Shown: positions 34,406 through 43,244 of the stretch, one piece after another | How positions within the stretch are numbered: the stretch's first letter is position 1 | Layout of the letters: each line of letters opens with the position of its first letter | Assembly: GCA_964389685.1 (NCBI GenBank) | Contig: CAYMFM010000024.1 | Location: 1-50,630 of the forward strand | DNA length: 50,630 bases | Reading direction: 5' to 3' | DNA from: G020353115 sp964389685 | GTDB lineage: Bacteria; Bacteroidota; Bacteroidia; Bacteroidales; VadinHA17 | Made by a program: the position numbers and the translations under genes | Notes under the pieces: model-generated | Seen by the model: only the letters and a program-made list of their open reading frames with translations | The model's database searches: none | What the model was told of the DNA's origin: nothing

Positions 34406-34434
34406 AAGGGGTTGATCAACAACCCCTTTTTTTT
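34406..34434 (+). terminator. Intrinsic terminator after eno
   Basis: A 9-bp stem AAGGGGTTG (34406-34414) and CAACCCCTT (34420-34428) with a 5-nt loop runs into eight T (34427-34434). It ends the long rpsL-to-eno block. Confidence 0.9.
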
Positions 34435-34483
34435 CAGTATGTTGTTGAATATACTATTTGCTTAGGATTTTAAGCCAAATCTT

Positions 34484-34498
34484 GCTACTTTTAGTAGC
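34484..34498. promoter_or_regulatory. Small hairpin over a possible gltA -7 box
   Basis: GCTACT-TTT-AGTAGC forms a 6-bp inverted repeat. It contains TACTTTTA (34486-34493), one base off the TAnnTTTG box, 40 bp before the citrate synthase start. A TTTG (34457-34460) lies 25 bp upstream, too far for a good -33. The assignment is weak. Confidence 0.3.
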
Positions 34499-34533
34499 TT
34501 AAGAAATTGTCTAAAATATAAAATAGAAAAAAC

Positions 34534-35835
34534 ATGTCGGAACTTAAAAAGAAACTTGCACAGAAAATTGAAGGCTGGAGGCCCAGAACGGTCAAACTGC
34601 TTAAAGAACACGGAGATGTAAAATTGGGCGATGTTACTATTGCACAGGCTATCGGCGGAATGAGAGGAGTAAAGTGCCTTGTAACGGATATATCCTACCT
34701 GGATCCTTTCGAGGGAATCCGGTTCAGGGGATACACCATTCCAGAGGTACTTGAAAAACTTCCAAAACCACCCGGAGTAGAAGCTCCCTATGTGGAGGGA
34801 TTCATTTACCTCCTCCTCACCGGTGATTTGCCAACCCAAAATGAGGTCGAGGAGATTGCGGAAGAGTTTACCGAAAGAAGAAAGGTCCCTTCCTATGTAT
34901 TCGATGTCATTAATGCATTGCCGAAAGATTCACACCCTATGGTTATGTTTTCAACAGCCCTCCTTTCCATGCAGAAGGAATCGTTATTTGTAAAACAGTA
35001 TAAAGCGGGTATCAGTAAGATGGAATATTGGGATCCAACCTATGAAGATGCCATGAATCTCCTGGCTAAACTGCCTGAAATAGGTGCTTATATCTATCGT
35101 AAAAAGTACAGGGATAGCATTATACCGCCCGATCCGAAAATTGACTGGGGTGGAAATTTTGCTCATATGATGGGAATTGATAAACCGTACGATGACCTGA
35201 GCAGGTTGTATTTTATCCTGCACAGCGATCACGAAAGCGGAAATGTTAGTGCTCACGCCGGACACCTCGTTGCCAGTGCATTATCCGATTCATACTTTGC
35301 AGTATCTGCTATGATCAACGGATTAGCCGGCCCATTGCATGGATTGGCAAATGAGGAAGTGCTCAGATGGATTCAGGGCGTGATGGATAAAATGGGTGGT
35401 AAGGTACCCGATAAAGAGGAGATGAAACAGTTTGTTTGGGATACCCTCAATTCAGGACAGGTTATTCCAGGATATGGCCACGCCGTGTTGAGGAAAACAG
35501 ATCCACGCTATACCGCTCAGCGCGAATTCTGCCTGAAACACCTCCCCGATGATAAGATATTCAAGTATGTTAGTACACTGTATGAAGTTGTTCCCGATAT
35601 CCTACAGGAACATGGTAAAGCAAAGAATCCATGGCCTAACGTGGATGCACAATCCGGCGTTATCCAATGGTATTATGGAGTGAGAGAGTATGATTTCTAT
35701 ACCGTGTTGTTCGGTATAGGCCGTTCAATTGGTGTCCTTTCAAATATTGTTTGGGATCGTGCCCTTGGGTATCCGATCGAAAGACCCAAATCCCTCACTA
35801 CAGCTATGCTGGAAGATATCGCTTCAGGAAAATAA
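34534..35835 (+). CDS. gltA: Citrate synthase, mitochondrial-like (eukaryotic type)
   Basis: 433 residues. The catalytic triad is H269 (GPLHG), H316 (GYGH) and D371 (NVDAQSG). Long stretches are close to animal mitochondrial citrate synthase as I know it: GIRFRGYTIPE, HSDHESGNVSAH, GYGHAVLRKTDPRYT, GKAKNPWPNVDA. The hexameric E. coli type lacks these and has a different N-terminal domain. It condenses acetyl-CoA and oxaloacetate, the entry step of the TCA cycle. It is flanked by terminators on both sides, so it is a single-gene unit. Similar eukaryotic-type enzymes are known in a few bacteria such as Geobacter. Confidence 0.95.
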   Translation: MSELKKKLAQKIEGWRPRTVKLLKEHGDVKLGDVTIAQAIGGMRGVKCLVTDISYLDPFEGIRFRGYTIPEVLEKLPKPPGVEAPYVEGFIYLLLTGDLPTQNEVEEIAEEFTERRKVPSYVFDVINALPKDSHPMVMFSTALLSMQKESLFVKQYKAGISKMEYWDPTYEDAMNLLAKLPEIGAYIYRKKYRDSIIPPDPKIDWGGNFAHMMGIDKPYDDLSRLYFILHSDHESGNVSAHAGHLVASALSDSYFAVSAMINGLAGPLHGLANEEVLRWIQGVMDKMGGKVPDKEEMKQFVWDTLNSGQVIPGYGHAVLRKTDPRYTAQREFCLKHLPDDKIFKYVSTLYEVVPDILQEHGKAKNPWPNVDAQSGVIQWYYGVREYDFYTVLFGIGRSIGVLSNIVWDRALGYPIERPKSLTTAMLEDIASGK

Positions 35836-35855
35836 AGCGACTTGATTTTACAAGG

Positions 35856-35894
35856 GGCTGTATCGAAAAGGGCTTTGATACAGCCTTTTTTTTT
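35856..35894 (+). terminator. Intrinsic terminator after citrate synthase
   Basis: A 9-bp perfect stem GGCTGTATC (35856-35864) and GATACAGCC (35877-35885), with a 12-nt loop, is followed by nine T (35886-35894). Confidence 0.9.
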
Positions 35895-35948
35895 CGTTAT
35901 TTTATGTAAATTAACCGTTGTACCCTAACCATCACCAATTGACCTTTG

Positions 35949-38900
35949 ATGCCGGTGAAATGTAAAATATCTCTGCTGTTACTTTTCGTTTCACACCTTT
36001 TTGTGACCGAGATAAGCCTTTTTGCACAGGATATCAATCAGTTTTCAATTGATCAGGGATTGTCACAGAGTTGGGTCAGGTGTATTCACCAGGATGTGAA
36101 AGGATTTCTTTGGATTGGCACACAGGACGGACTGAACCGGTATGATGGCTATGATTTCAAGATCTTCCGGCATGAACTCTACGATACCAGCTCAATAGGC
36201 GAAAATACCATTAATTCAATCTCCGAGGATCAGGCAGGTAACTTATGGATTGGAACAGAAAACGGGTTGAGTAAATACGACCGGAAACGGGGAATTTTTG
36301 AAAATCTCTACCATACCCCATCCAACCCAAAATCAATTAGTGCAGGTCCCGTTTATCAAACACTTGTTGATTCGACCGGTGCTGTGTGGGTGAAAACAGG
36401 TCAGTTTCTGGAGAAACTTGACCCGGCGAAAGGAGAGGTTGAGCGCTATGATATTTTTTCGGTTGATCCATTCTCCCCTCCAATTGATTATATCTTTCCA
36501 ATGATTCAAGATCATCTTGGGAGAATCTGGACCGGAACAAATCAAGGCCTCTACCTGTTTGATCCGGCACGGAATCAGTACCACCGGTTTCTACATGAAC
36601 CGGGATCTCCCGCAAGCCTTGCCGGTGACTATATCTATTCCATAATGGAAGATCATAAGAACCAGTTATGGATTGGAACAACCAGCTGCATTCATAAGTT
36701 CAATCCGGAGGACAGCACGTTCCAGCGGTTTTATATTTCGGCGGAAAATAATGAAGATGTTCTCATACAGGGCCTTTACCATGATCCAACCGGAATATTC
36801 TGGGTAGGAACAAGTTCAGGGATATTTTTTTTCAATGAGGCAAACGGGAAATTTACCTATTTCGAAAAAATGATTACCAGAGCCCAGATCGGTGGATATT
36901 TCTCCTTTTCAACCTTTATTAAAGATCGCTCGGAGATTATCTGGGCAGGTGGAAGCCAGGGATTGTTTAAGTACGATAAAAAAGGAGAAAAATTTAACCT
37001 TTACCGGAACCAATCACCCAATGATCCGGACTTTAGCAGTAACGGAATAACGGCAATCTTTGAAGGACCGGAAGGGTTAATGTGGCTGGGGACATGGGGA
37101 GCAGGCCTGGTGCTGTATGACAGAAACAGGAATGATGTTATCCGCTATTTTAATGAAAACCAGAATGACAGATCCCGTATTAGTGATAATGTTATCTCCT
37201 CCATTACCCGGGATAGAGAGGGTGTAATCTGGGTGGGAACCGAAAATGGGGTTAACATCTATCGGGAAGTTCATGGTGGATTCATCCCGTTTTCGGAATA
37301 TGCAAATATACCGGGTTGTGAGGAGTTTGATCGAATGTATGTTAATCATATATACGAGGATCCCTCGGGAATCCTTTGGTTTTCCACGTCAGAAGGGTGG
37401 ATCTCTTACGATAAGAGCACCGGGAGAATCGTCAAATTCATACATAGCCCCGGGAACCCTAATTCCCTGAGTAACAATTTTGTATATTTTACCTGCCAGG
37501 ATAAAGACCGGATTTTCTGGATCGGTACACGACAAGGATTGAACCGGTATGATCCCGTAAACAATAGCTTCTCATCCTATCAGAATGACAACATTGGTAT
37601 ACCCGTTGGAATCAGTAATAACTATGTCTACTATATCCATGAGGGGACGGATGGATATTTATGGATAGGAACCGGTTCGGGATTAAACCGTTTTGATAAG
37701 CAGACTGAACAGTTTACAATATACACTGAAAAGAGCGGATTACCCAATGACTTGATCTATGCAATACTTGAAGACAATAACCAGAATCTATGGATAAGCA
37801 CCAACCGTGGTCTGGTGAAATTCAATACACGGACAGAAGAGATCTATGCATTCGATACTTCTGATGGTATACAGAGCCTGGAATTCAATATCGGAGCCTA
37901 TTATAAAAGCAACCGGGGTGAATTCTTTTTCGGAGGCATTGAGGGTTTTAACTCCTTCTATCCTGATTCAATACAAATAAATCCCTATCCTCCCGCTCTG
38001 GTCTTAACTTCCTTTGAGTACCTGTCAGCGAATGGTTGGGAAGAGATACCAGTCGAAGGGGAGAAGGTGGTTATTAAAACCCGGGAAACCAATATGTTTG
38101 CCGTTGAATTTGCTGCTCTCGAATATACAAACCCGTATAAAAACCAGTATCAGTTTTACCTGGAGGGACTGGAAGAGACATGGCAACCCCAGACAACAGA
38201 GCGAAGAGCGGTCTATTCGAATCTTGATGCCGGTAACTATATTTTCAGGGTGAAAGGAACAAATGACGACCTGGTATGGAACGAAGAGGAGATCACCCTT
38301 CATATTACGATTAAAAGTGCATTCTGGAATTCAAAAGTAGCATATTGCTTTTATCTGACATCCATCCTTGTATTAATCTATCTGTTCATACACATCCGCA
38401 CTTCCCATTTGAGAAAAGCAAACAGGATTCTGCAGGAAAAACAGAAGGCATCACTCGAAATCGAACGGCAAAAAGAAGAGTTGTCCATTAAAAATAAAAA
38501 CATAACCGATAGCATCAATTATGCAAAGAAAATTCAGGAAGCCCTGTTACCCCCCCATTCCTATTTCAGTAAACTGCTCTCTGAATCATTTGTGTTCTAT
38601 CGCCCGAAAGATATTGTGAGTGGCGATTTCTACTGGATCAACGAAAAACAGGACAAAGTGTTTGTTACGGCTGTGGACTGCACAGGACACGGTGTGCCCG
38701 GAGCGTTTATGTCATTAATCGGTTTCGAAATTCTCGATAAGATCATCAATGATCAGGGAATAGAACAACCGGCAGAGATCCTTACTATTCTCAGTAAAGC
38801 GATCGAAGTGACCTTCAGTAAAGAGGAGGAGGATATAACTTTACGCGATGGGATGGATATCGCCTTTTGTGTGATCGACAGGAAGGAAGGAATGTTACAA

Positions 38901-39278
38901 TTCGCCGGCGCTTTTAATCCCCTCTATTTGCTCAGGGATAATACACTGACCGAAATCCGGGGTGACCGGATGTCGGTTGGTATATCGGAAGGACATCAAC
39001 TCCCTTCCTTCACCAATCATGTGATTCCCCTGGAGAAAGATGATGTGATCTATATATTCTCGGATGGATATGCTGACCAGTTTGGCGGCCCCCAGGGTAA
39101 AAAATTTATGTACCGGAGATTCAGGCACCTGCTGCTTACCATCCACCCGTTGAAGATGAAAGATCAAAAAGCATTCCTGGAAGAAAGCATTGAGGGGTGG
39201 ATGGGAAATCTTGACCAGGTGGATGATATACTGATCATCGGAATAAAGCCGCTGGGTAAATCCAGATCAGGTAAGTAA
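35949..39278 (+). CDS. Propeller/Y_Y_Y sensor with PP2C (SpoIIE-like) phosphatase domain
   Basis: From the ATG at 35949 the product is 1109 residues; the TTG three bases upstream is rejected. A signal peptide ends near FAQ (about 27). Fourteen WIGT-type repeats, beginning at GFLWIGTQDGLNRYD, suggest two seven-blade propellers (about 45-665). A Y_Y_Y domain follows (about 685-785), then one TM (about 797-816) and a coiled coil. The cytoplasmic domain from about 860 is PP2C-like and keeps metal-binding Asp in SGDFYW, AVDCTGHG, SDGYAD and DQVDDI. This is the build of Bacteroidota hybrid sensors, but with a phosphatase instead of a kinase. The ligand is probably periplasmic. Its 3' end overlaps the next, convergent gene by 12 bp. 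Confidence 0.9.
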   Translation: MPVKCKISLLLLFVSHLFVTEISLFAQDINQFSIDQGLSQSWVRCIHQDVKGFLWIGTQDGLNRYDGYDFKIFRHELYDTSSIGENTINSISEDQAGNLWIGTENGLSKYDRKRGIFENLYHTPSNPKSISAGPVYQTLVDSTGAVWVKTGQFLEKLDPAKGEVERYDIFSVDPFSPPIDYIFPMIQDHLGRIWTGTNQGLYLFDPARNQYHRFLHEPGSPASLAGDYIYSIMEDHKNQLWIGTTSCIHKFNPEDSTFQRFYISAENNEDVLIQGLYHDPTGIFWVGTSSGIFFFNEANGKFTYFEKMITRAQIGGYFSFSTFIKDRSEIIWAGGSQGLFKYDKKGEKFNLYRNQSPNDPDFSSNGITAIFEGPEGLMWLGTWGAGLVLYDRNRNDVIRYFNENQNDRSRISDNVISSITRDREGVIWVGTENGVNIYREVHGGFIPFSEYANIPGCEEFDRMYVNHIYEDPSGILWFSTSEGWISYDKSTGRIVKFIHSPGNPNSLSNNFVYFTCQDKDRIFWIGTRQGLNRYDPVNNSFSSYQNDNIGIPVGISNNYVYYIHEGTDGYLWIGTGSGLNRFDKQTEQFTIYTEKSGLPNDLIYAILEDNNQNLWISTNRGLVKFNTRTEEIYAFDTSDGIQSLEFNIGAYYKSNRGEFFFGGIEGFNSFYPDSIQINPYPPALVLTSFEYLSANGWEEIPVEGEKVVIKTRETNMFAVEFAALEYTNPYKNQYQFYLEGLEETWQPQTTERRAVYSNLDAGNYIFRVKGTNDDLVWNEEEITLHITIKSAFWNSKVAYCFYLTSILVLIYLFIHIRTSHLRKANRILQEKQKASLEIERQKEELSIKNKNITDSINYAKKIQEALLPPHSYFSKLLSESFVFYRPKDIVSGDFYWINEKQDKVFVTAVDCTGHGVPGAFMSLIGFEILDKIINDQGIEQPAEILTILSKAIEVTFSKEEEDITLRDGMDIAFCVIDRKEGMLQFAGAFNPLYLLRDNTLTEIRGDRMSVGISEGHQLPSFTNHVIPLEKDDVIYIFSDGYADQFGGPQGKKFMYRRFRHLLLTIHPLKMKDQKAFLEESIEGWMGNLDQVDDILIIGIKPLGKSRSGK

Positions 39279-41003
39279 AATCTTGATTTTCTGAACCAGC
39301 TCTTCGATCTGGATCGGCTTACTGATGTAATCATCCATGCCAGCTGACAGACAGGTCTCTCTGTCACCAAGCATGGCATTGGCAGTGATAGCAATGATGG
39401 GGGTGTGTGAGTTGGTGCTTGCCTCAATCTCTCTGATCTTTTTGGTCGCAACGATCCCATCCATCACCGGCATCTGAATATCCATCAGGATGATATCATA
39501 TTTTGAAGTACCAAATTTTTCCAGAGCCTCTTTCCCATCCCTGGCAAGGTCAATATTCCGGACCAGTTCTTTCAAACTCAATACAACAATTTTCTGATTG
39601 ATCAGATTATCCTCTACCAATAGTAAATTGGATTGCTTAAGCTCTATTTTTAGTGGTTTCTTAAACTTATCTATGGAAACAACCTTCTCCCTGGTTACCG
39701 GAATAGTCTCATCCATAGGGGGCTTGTCAAAAGGAATGGTGAATGAGAACCGTGAAAATTCCTCATAGCAGTCATACACCAACTCTCCCCCCTTCTCTTC
39801 AATTAACTTCCGTGTCATGGAGATGTCAAATTTATCGGCAGCTTCACGTAATACTCCTTCCATACCTGCCTGTGATCCCGTTTCCTCTTTTGGCATCTGA
39901 ATCAAGAGTTTGGGAGTAACCGATATGTCAAACTTCAGTTCAACCGACTTATCACTCTCCCTCTCATGGTTGATCTTCATATCCACTGTCAATGCTCCAC
40001 CGGGATGACACTTAATGATTGTGTCAAAGACATACAGGAGGATTTGCTTCAGAATGATGGGGTCCCCCATAAGATAAGGAATAACCTGCTCAAAGGATGG
40101 TTGTTTCAACACAAAACCCGATGGAGCCTTTCTGGAAATCAGATTCGTAATGCTCGTTATGGTGGATAGTAAGTCAAACTTGAAGTGTTCCTTTTTCTGA
40201 TAAGTGATCTCAATGCCTGAATCTTCTGTGATGCTGTTTACCACATTGACAAGGTTGTTGGTGGAGGCAATGATCGTTTCAACCAGGTCCTTCTGATTTT
40301 TATTCAACCGATCGGTATTGAGGAGTTCACCCAGCACAACAATATCGTTGAGAGGAGTGCGGATCTGATGAGATAACTTTGAAATAAACTCCTCCTTTGC
40401 CCTGTTTGCATTTGCCGATATTTCTCTCGTTTTTTTTAGTTTATTTATGATCGTGCTCTGCACACTGTCATATCCATAAAGAATGATCAGAAGAAGGAGA
40501 AAAACAGCGGTGAAATGAATCTTGAAGGGTAAGGAATAATGCAGCGTGTTCATCGGATGTTCCGGAGTCCATAATAGAACCGATGCGATGAAAAGAATAA
40601 CAATGGAAAAAATCGTCCCAGGTTTCCTCCCAAGAAGAAAAAATGCAATCGGAGGAATGAAATAGAGCCAAATCAACCCACTTTCAGCCCCCAAATCATA
40701 TAGCGCAATAGAAGCAACAAATAAAATCGAAACAAGAGTGACAAAGGCATAGGCATACCCGTAGTAATTCTTTGAACGGATAAAATAGATAAAATTCAGG
40801 GTAAAGAAAATGGATGACAGTGCCTGGATAGATCCGATGAGTAATGTTGAATTAAGCAAGAAAAAAAATGCAAAACAGAGCGTTATAATAACAAACAAAA
40901 CACTCATGAAATTAATCAGCAGTACCCTGGACTCTATCCGTTTCTCTTGCGTATCTTGAAATCCGAACAACAACCACCTGGAGATTCTTTCCCATGTTCC
41001 CAT
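39267..41003 (-). CDS. Hybrid histidine kinase with degenerate ATP-binding domain
   Basis: From the ATG at 41003 the product is 578 residues. Six or so TM segments fill 26-178. A HisKA helix has H212 in KLSHQIRTPL. The region that should bind ATP (about 310-425) is unusual: the N box, normally with an Asn, reads ILLYVFDTIIKCH (321-333); no DxGxG G1 box is seen near 358-370; and the G2 region reads KFDISMTRKLIEEKGGEL (391-408) instead of GTGLGL. A receiver domain (458-578) has D508 as phosphoacceptor, E464/D465 and K562. It may be a pseudokinase that signals by H212 or D508 phosphorelay from a partner. An upstream in-frame TTG (41039) is rejected. Confidence 0.85.
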   Translation of the reverse strand: MGTWERISRWLLFGFQDTQEKRIESRVLLINFMSVLFVIITLCFAFFFLLNSTLLIGSIQALSSIFFTLNFIYFIRSKNYYGYAYAFVTLVSILFVASIALYDLGAESGLIWLYFIPPIAFFLLGRKPGTIFSIVILFIASVLLWTPEHPMNTLHYSLPFKIHFTAVFLLLLIILYGYDSVQSTIINKLKKTREISANANRAKEEFISKLSHQIRTPLNDIVVLGELLNTDRLNKNQKDLVETIIASTNNLVNVVNSITEDSGIEITYQKKEHFKFDLLSTITSITNLISRKAPSGFVLKQPSFEQVIPYLMGDPIILKQILLYVFDTIIKCHPGGALTVDMKINHERESDKSVELKFDISVTPKLLIQMPKEETGSQAGMEGVLREAADKFDISMTRKLIEEKGGELVYDCYEEFSRFSFTIPFDKPPMDETIPVTREKVVSIDKFKKPLKIELKQSNLLLVEDNLINQKIVVLSLKELVRNIDLARDGKEALEKFGTSKYDIILMDIQMPVMDGIVATKKIREIEASTNSHTPIIAITANAMLGDRETCLSAGMDDYISKPIQIEELVQKIKILLT

Positions 41004-41129
41004 ATCCTGAGCCTGAATCCGTATGAAATGAAGATCCAATTATTCATTCTAAAAGTAAGAAAAAAAAATCAATCTTATCTGTTTTCGTTACAAAGTGAGG
41101 AATTGTTTCCGGGATTGAGGATAAAATTT

Positions 41130-41137
41130 TAATTTTG
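41130..41137 (+). promoter_or_regulatory. Possible -7 box before the 41163 gene
   Basis: TAATTTTG matches TAnnTTTG exactly and ends 25 bp before the ATG. The nearest upstream TTG (41103-41105) is 24 bp away, longer than the usual 19-21. Confidence 0.35.
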
Positions 41138-41162
41138 TTTTTGTGTGTAGAGTGAATCAATA

Positions 41163-41870
41163 ATGCGAGACGTGATGAATACAGTTGTTCTTCGGAAAAT
41201 TATAACCGTCGGAATCTTTTTGCTGATCTGTTCATGGTCATTTGGGCAAAGGGACTCAATAAGGATAGTTAAATATACCCATGACTTCCGGTTTGATGAG
41301 GGGATATTTCTCAATTTTGATCAGGTGAAAAAAAACGATCCTATCCCCAAAGCCAGATTGCTAACTCCAGTCCAATTGATTGATAAAGAATTCTTTCGAA
41401 AAGTCCTGACGAAAGATATGATCTATTATTATGATGATTTCGGGACCCGGCAGGAAGTGAAGACGGATAACATCTGGGGGTATTCCAGAAATGGTATCCT
41501 CTACATCCAGGTCGGTGGCGATTTCCATCGAATAGCAATATTTGGAGGAATTTGCCATTTTGTGGCGAATATCACTACCTATGAAACCAGGTATTATGAC
41601 CCCTATTATTACCGGTATAGCTATTATAATTACTATTACCCATCCTATCCAAATACCTATTCCAAAACGGAAATGCGTCAGTTTATCCTCGAATTCGATT
41701 CAGGAAAAGTAATGGAATATACGGTAAATAGCGTAGAGATGTCGCTGATGAGAGATCCGGAATTACACGACGAATACATGGCGTTGAGTCACCGGAAGAA
41801 AAAACAGCGGAAATTCCTTTATATTCGGCAATTCAATGAACGCAACCCGGTATATATTCCGGTTGAATAA
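41163..41870 (+). CDS. Exported protein of unknown function, Tyr-rich
   Basis: I do not recognise this 235-residue protein. A signal peptide (hydrophobic 12-25) is cut near SFGQ (26-29). Residues 137-166 or so contain a striking Tyr cluster, with YYDPYYYRYSYYNYYYPSY. The end is basic (HRKKKQRK). Before the cluster is a patterned region (GILYIQVGGDFHRIAIFGGICHF). The start could also be the ATG at 41175. The next gene, 30 bp on, encodes another exported protein, so they may be cotranscribed. Confidence 0.7.
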   Translation: MRDVMNTVVLRKIITVGIFLLICSWSFGQRDSIRIVKYTHDFRFDEGIFLNFDQVKKNDPIPKARLLTPVQLIDKEFFRKVLTKDMIYYYDDFGTRQEVKTDNIWGYSRNGILYIQVGGDFHRIAIFGGICHFVANITTYETRYYDPYYYRYSYYNYYYPSYPNTYSKTEMRQFILEFDSGKVMEYTVNSVEMSLMRDPELHDEYMALSHRKKKQRKFLYIRQFNERNPVYIPVE

Positions 41871-41900
41871 TCACATAGTTAAATCTATAGCTACAACATC

Positions 41901-42743
41901 ATGAAAAAAACGCACCTTTTATTATCATTCTGCCTGTTATCCTTAGCAGCCTTCTCTCAGGCTCCGTTCCCTACTGAACGGGATATGAACCTGTTTAAGA
42001 AATCGAAAACCCTGGTTGTGCTGGAACCGGATATATTTTCCGACTTCAATATTTATATCAAAGAAGCCGTTGAACAGCACTGGAAAATCACTCCCTACGA
42101 ATTTGTCGAATTAAAGGAGTTTGAAGAGAGAAGAACCGATTCATCGTACTCCTTCCTGGTGCTGACACAAACCAGCTTCGAACGCGATAAATCGAATGTT
42201 TATTATAGCTTCCTGAACCTGCTCCTTGGAGCTGATGTGAGAAATATTGGTGAAATGCCGGAGTTTTGTTCTATCCCATTATCCTATTCAAAAGTTGAAG
42301 AGCCAAGATACCCTGCCAAGCTGGGTATAATGCTTACCTTCATGCAGGACCATGTAAACCGGATTGCCAGTGATATCAAAGCAGCAGGACTGAAAAATCT
42401 CAGTTATTACAACAGGTATGCAAACCAGGTGAAGGATAAAATTCTCCTGGTAACTTCTGCCGACCTGGCAGGTGAAGTCAATACACTGAAAAAGATACAG
42501 GCAACCTACCCACATGATGTCAGGCTTGTATCGGAAGAAGAGGTGGTGGAAGCCATTGAAAACAAAGCTCCGAATACCATTATTGTCCACAAAGTGGGCC
42601 CTGAGAATACTAACAAAAGCGGATGGTGTTATAAAGCTCTGTTTGGTACCGAAGACTCAAAACTCTATTTTTTCGACCACCATACCGTTTCGGAGAAACG
42701 ACCGGACGGATTACTTGAACAGGATTTCAGAAGACTCCGGTAG
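41901..42743 (+). CDS. Exported protein of unknown function
   Basis: A 280-residue protein with a clear signal peptide cut near FSQA (about 18-21). No family comes to mind. Residues about 180-235 look like an alternating beta/alpha unit (KILLVTSADLAGEV, DVRLVSEEEVVEAIENKAPNTIIVH), so a Rossmann-like fold is possible. There are no lipoprotein or TM features. It lies 30 bp after another exported protein gene and ahead of a DUF4870 gene. Confidence 0.7.
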   Translation: MKKTHLLLSFCLLSLAAFSQAPFPTERDMNLFKKSKTLVVLEPDIFSDFNIYIKEAVEQHWKITPYEFVELKEFEERRTDSSYSFLVLTQTSFERDKSNVYYSFLNLLLGADVRNIGEMPEFCSIPLSYSKVEEPRYPAKLGIMLTFMQDHVNRIASDIKAAGLKNLSYYNRYANQVKDKILLVTSADLAGEVNTLKKIQATYPHDVRLVSEEEVVEAIENKAPNTIIVHKVGPENTNKSGWCYKALFGTEDSKLYFFDHHTVSEKRPDGLLEQDFRRLR

Positions 42744-42796
42744 ATTCCCTTGCCAATGAATATCAATGATTGCAACCCCAATAATATAAAAGGATT

Positions 42797-43153
42797 ATGG
42801 TAGAAATTAGACAATTGAGCAGTGATGAACGTACTTTTGGTATGCTCTGTCACCTGTCAGCACTCGCCGGATTTATTTTTCCGCTGGGAAATATCATCGG
42901 GCCACTGATCATCTGGTCGCTGAAAAAGCAAGAATATCCATGGGTTGATAAGCATGGTAAGGAAGCATTGAATTTCCAGATATCTATGACAATCTATCTG
43001 TTTGTCTCGGCACTCATGATCTTCATCGTTATCGGAATATTTTTTCTCGTTGCCCTCGGAATAATCAACATCATATTTATCATTCTTGGCAGCATAAAGG
43101 CAAATAACGGAGAAGAGTTTTCCTATCCCCTGTCGATCCATTTTATAAATTAG
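42797..43153 (+). CDS. DUF4870 family membrane protein
   Basis: 118 residues, with three hydrophobic segments (about 17-42, 62-83 and 86-100). The conserved start LSSDERTFGMLCHLSALAGF, followed by WSLKKQEYPWVDKHGKEALNFQIS, is characteristic of DUF4870. The function of the family is unknown. It lies 53 bp after the exported protein gene, on the same strand. Confidence 0.88.
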   Translation: MVEIRQLSSDERTFGMLCHLSALAGFIFPLGNIIGPLIIWSLKKQEYPWVDKHGKEALNFQISMTIYLFVSALMIFIVIGIFFLVALGIINIIFIILGSIKANNGEEFSYPLSIHFIN

Positions 43154-43180
43154 GACAAAATGTATTTACACATTTTATCC
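43153..43180 (+). terminator. Hairpin after the DUF4870 gene
   Basis: Arms GGACAAAATGT (43153-43163) and ACATTTTATCC (43170-43180) pair at 10 of 11 positions with a 6-nt loop. Only TTT follows, so this is a weak terminator. It begins at the last base of the stop codon. Confidence 0.45.
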
Positions 43181-43189
43181 TTTGCATCA

Positions 43190-43218
43190 TTGGATTTTAT
43201 CCTGATTTCTTAAATTTG
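43190..43218 (+). promoter_or_regulatory. Candidate hisS promoter
   Basis: TTG (43190-43192), 18 bp, then TAAATTTG (43211-43218), an exact -7 box followed by C. The leader would be about 20 nt before the ATG at 43245. Confidence 0.5.
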
Positions 43219-43244
43219 CCACGCATTCGTTTGTCACTACCCAC

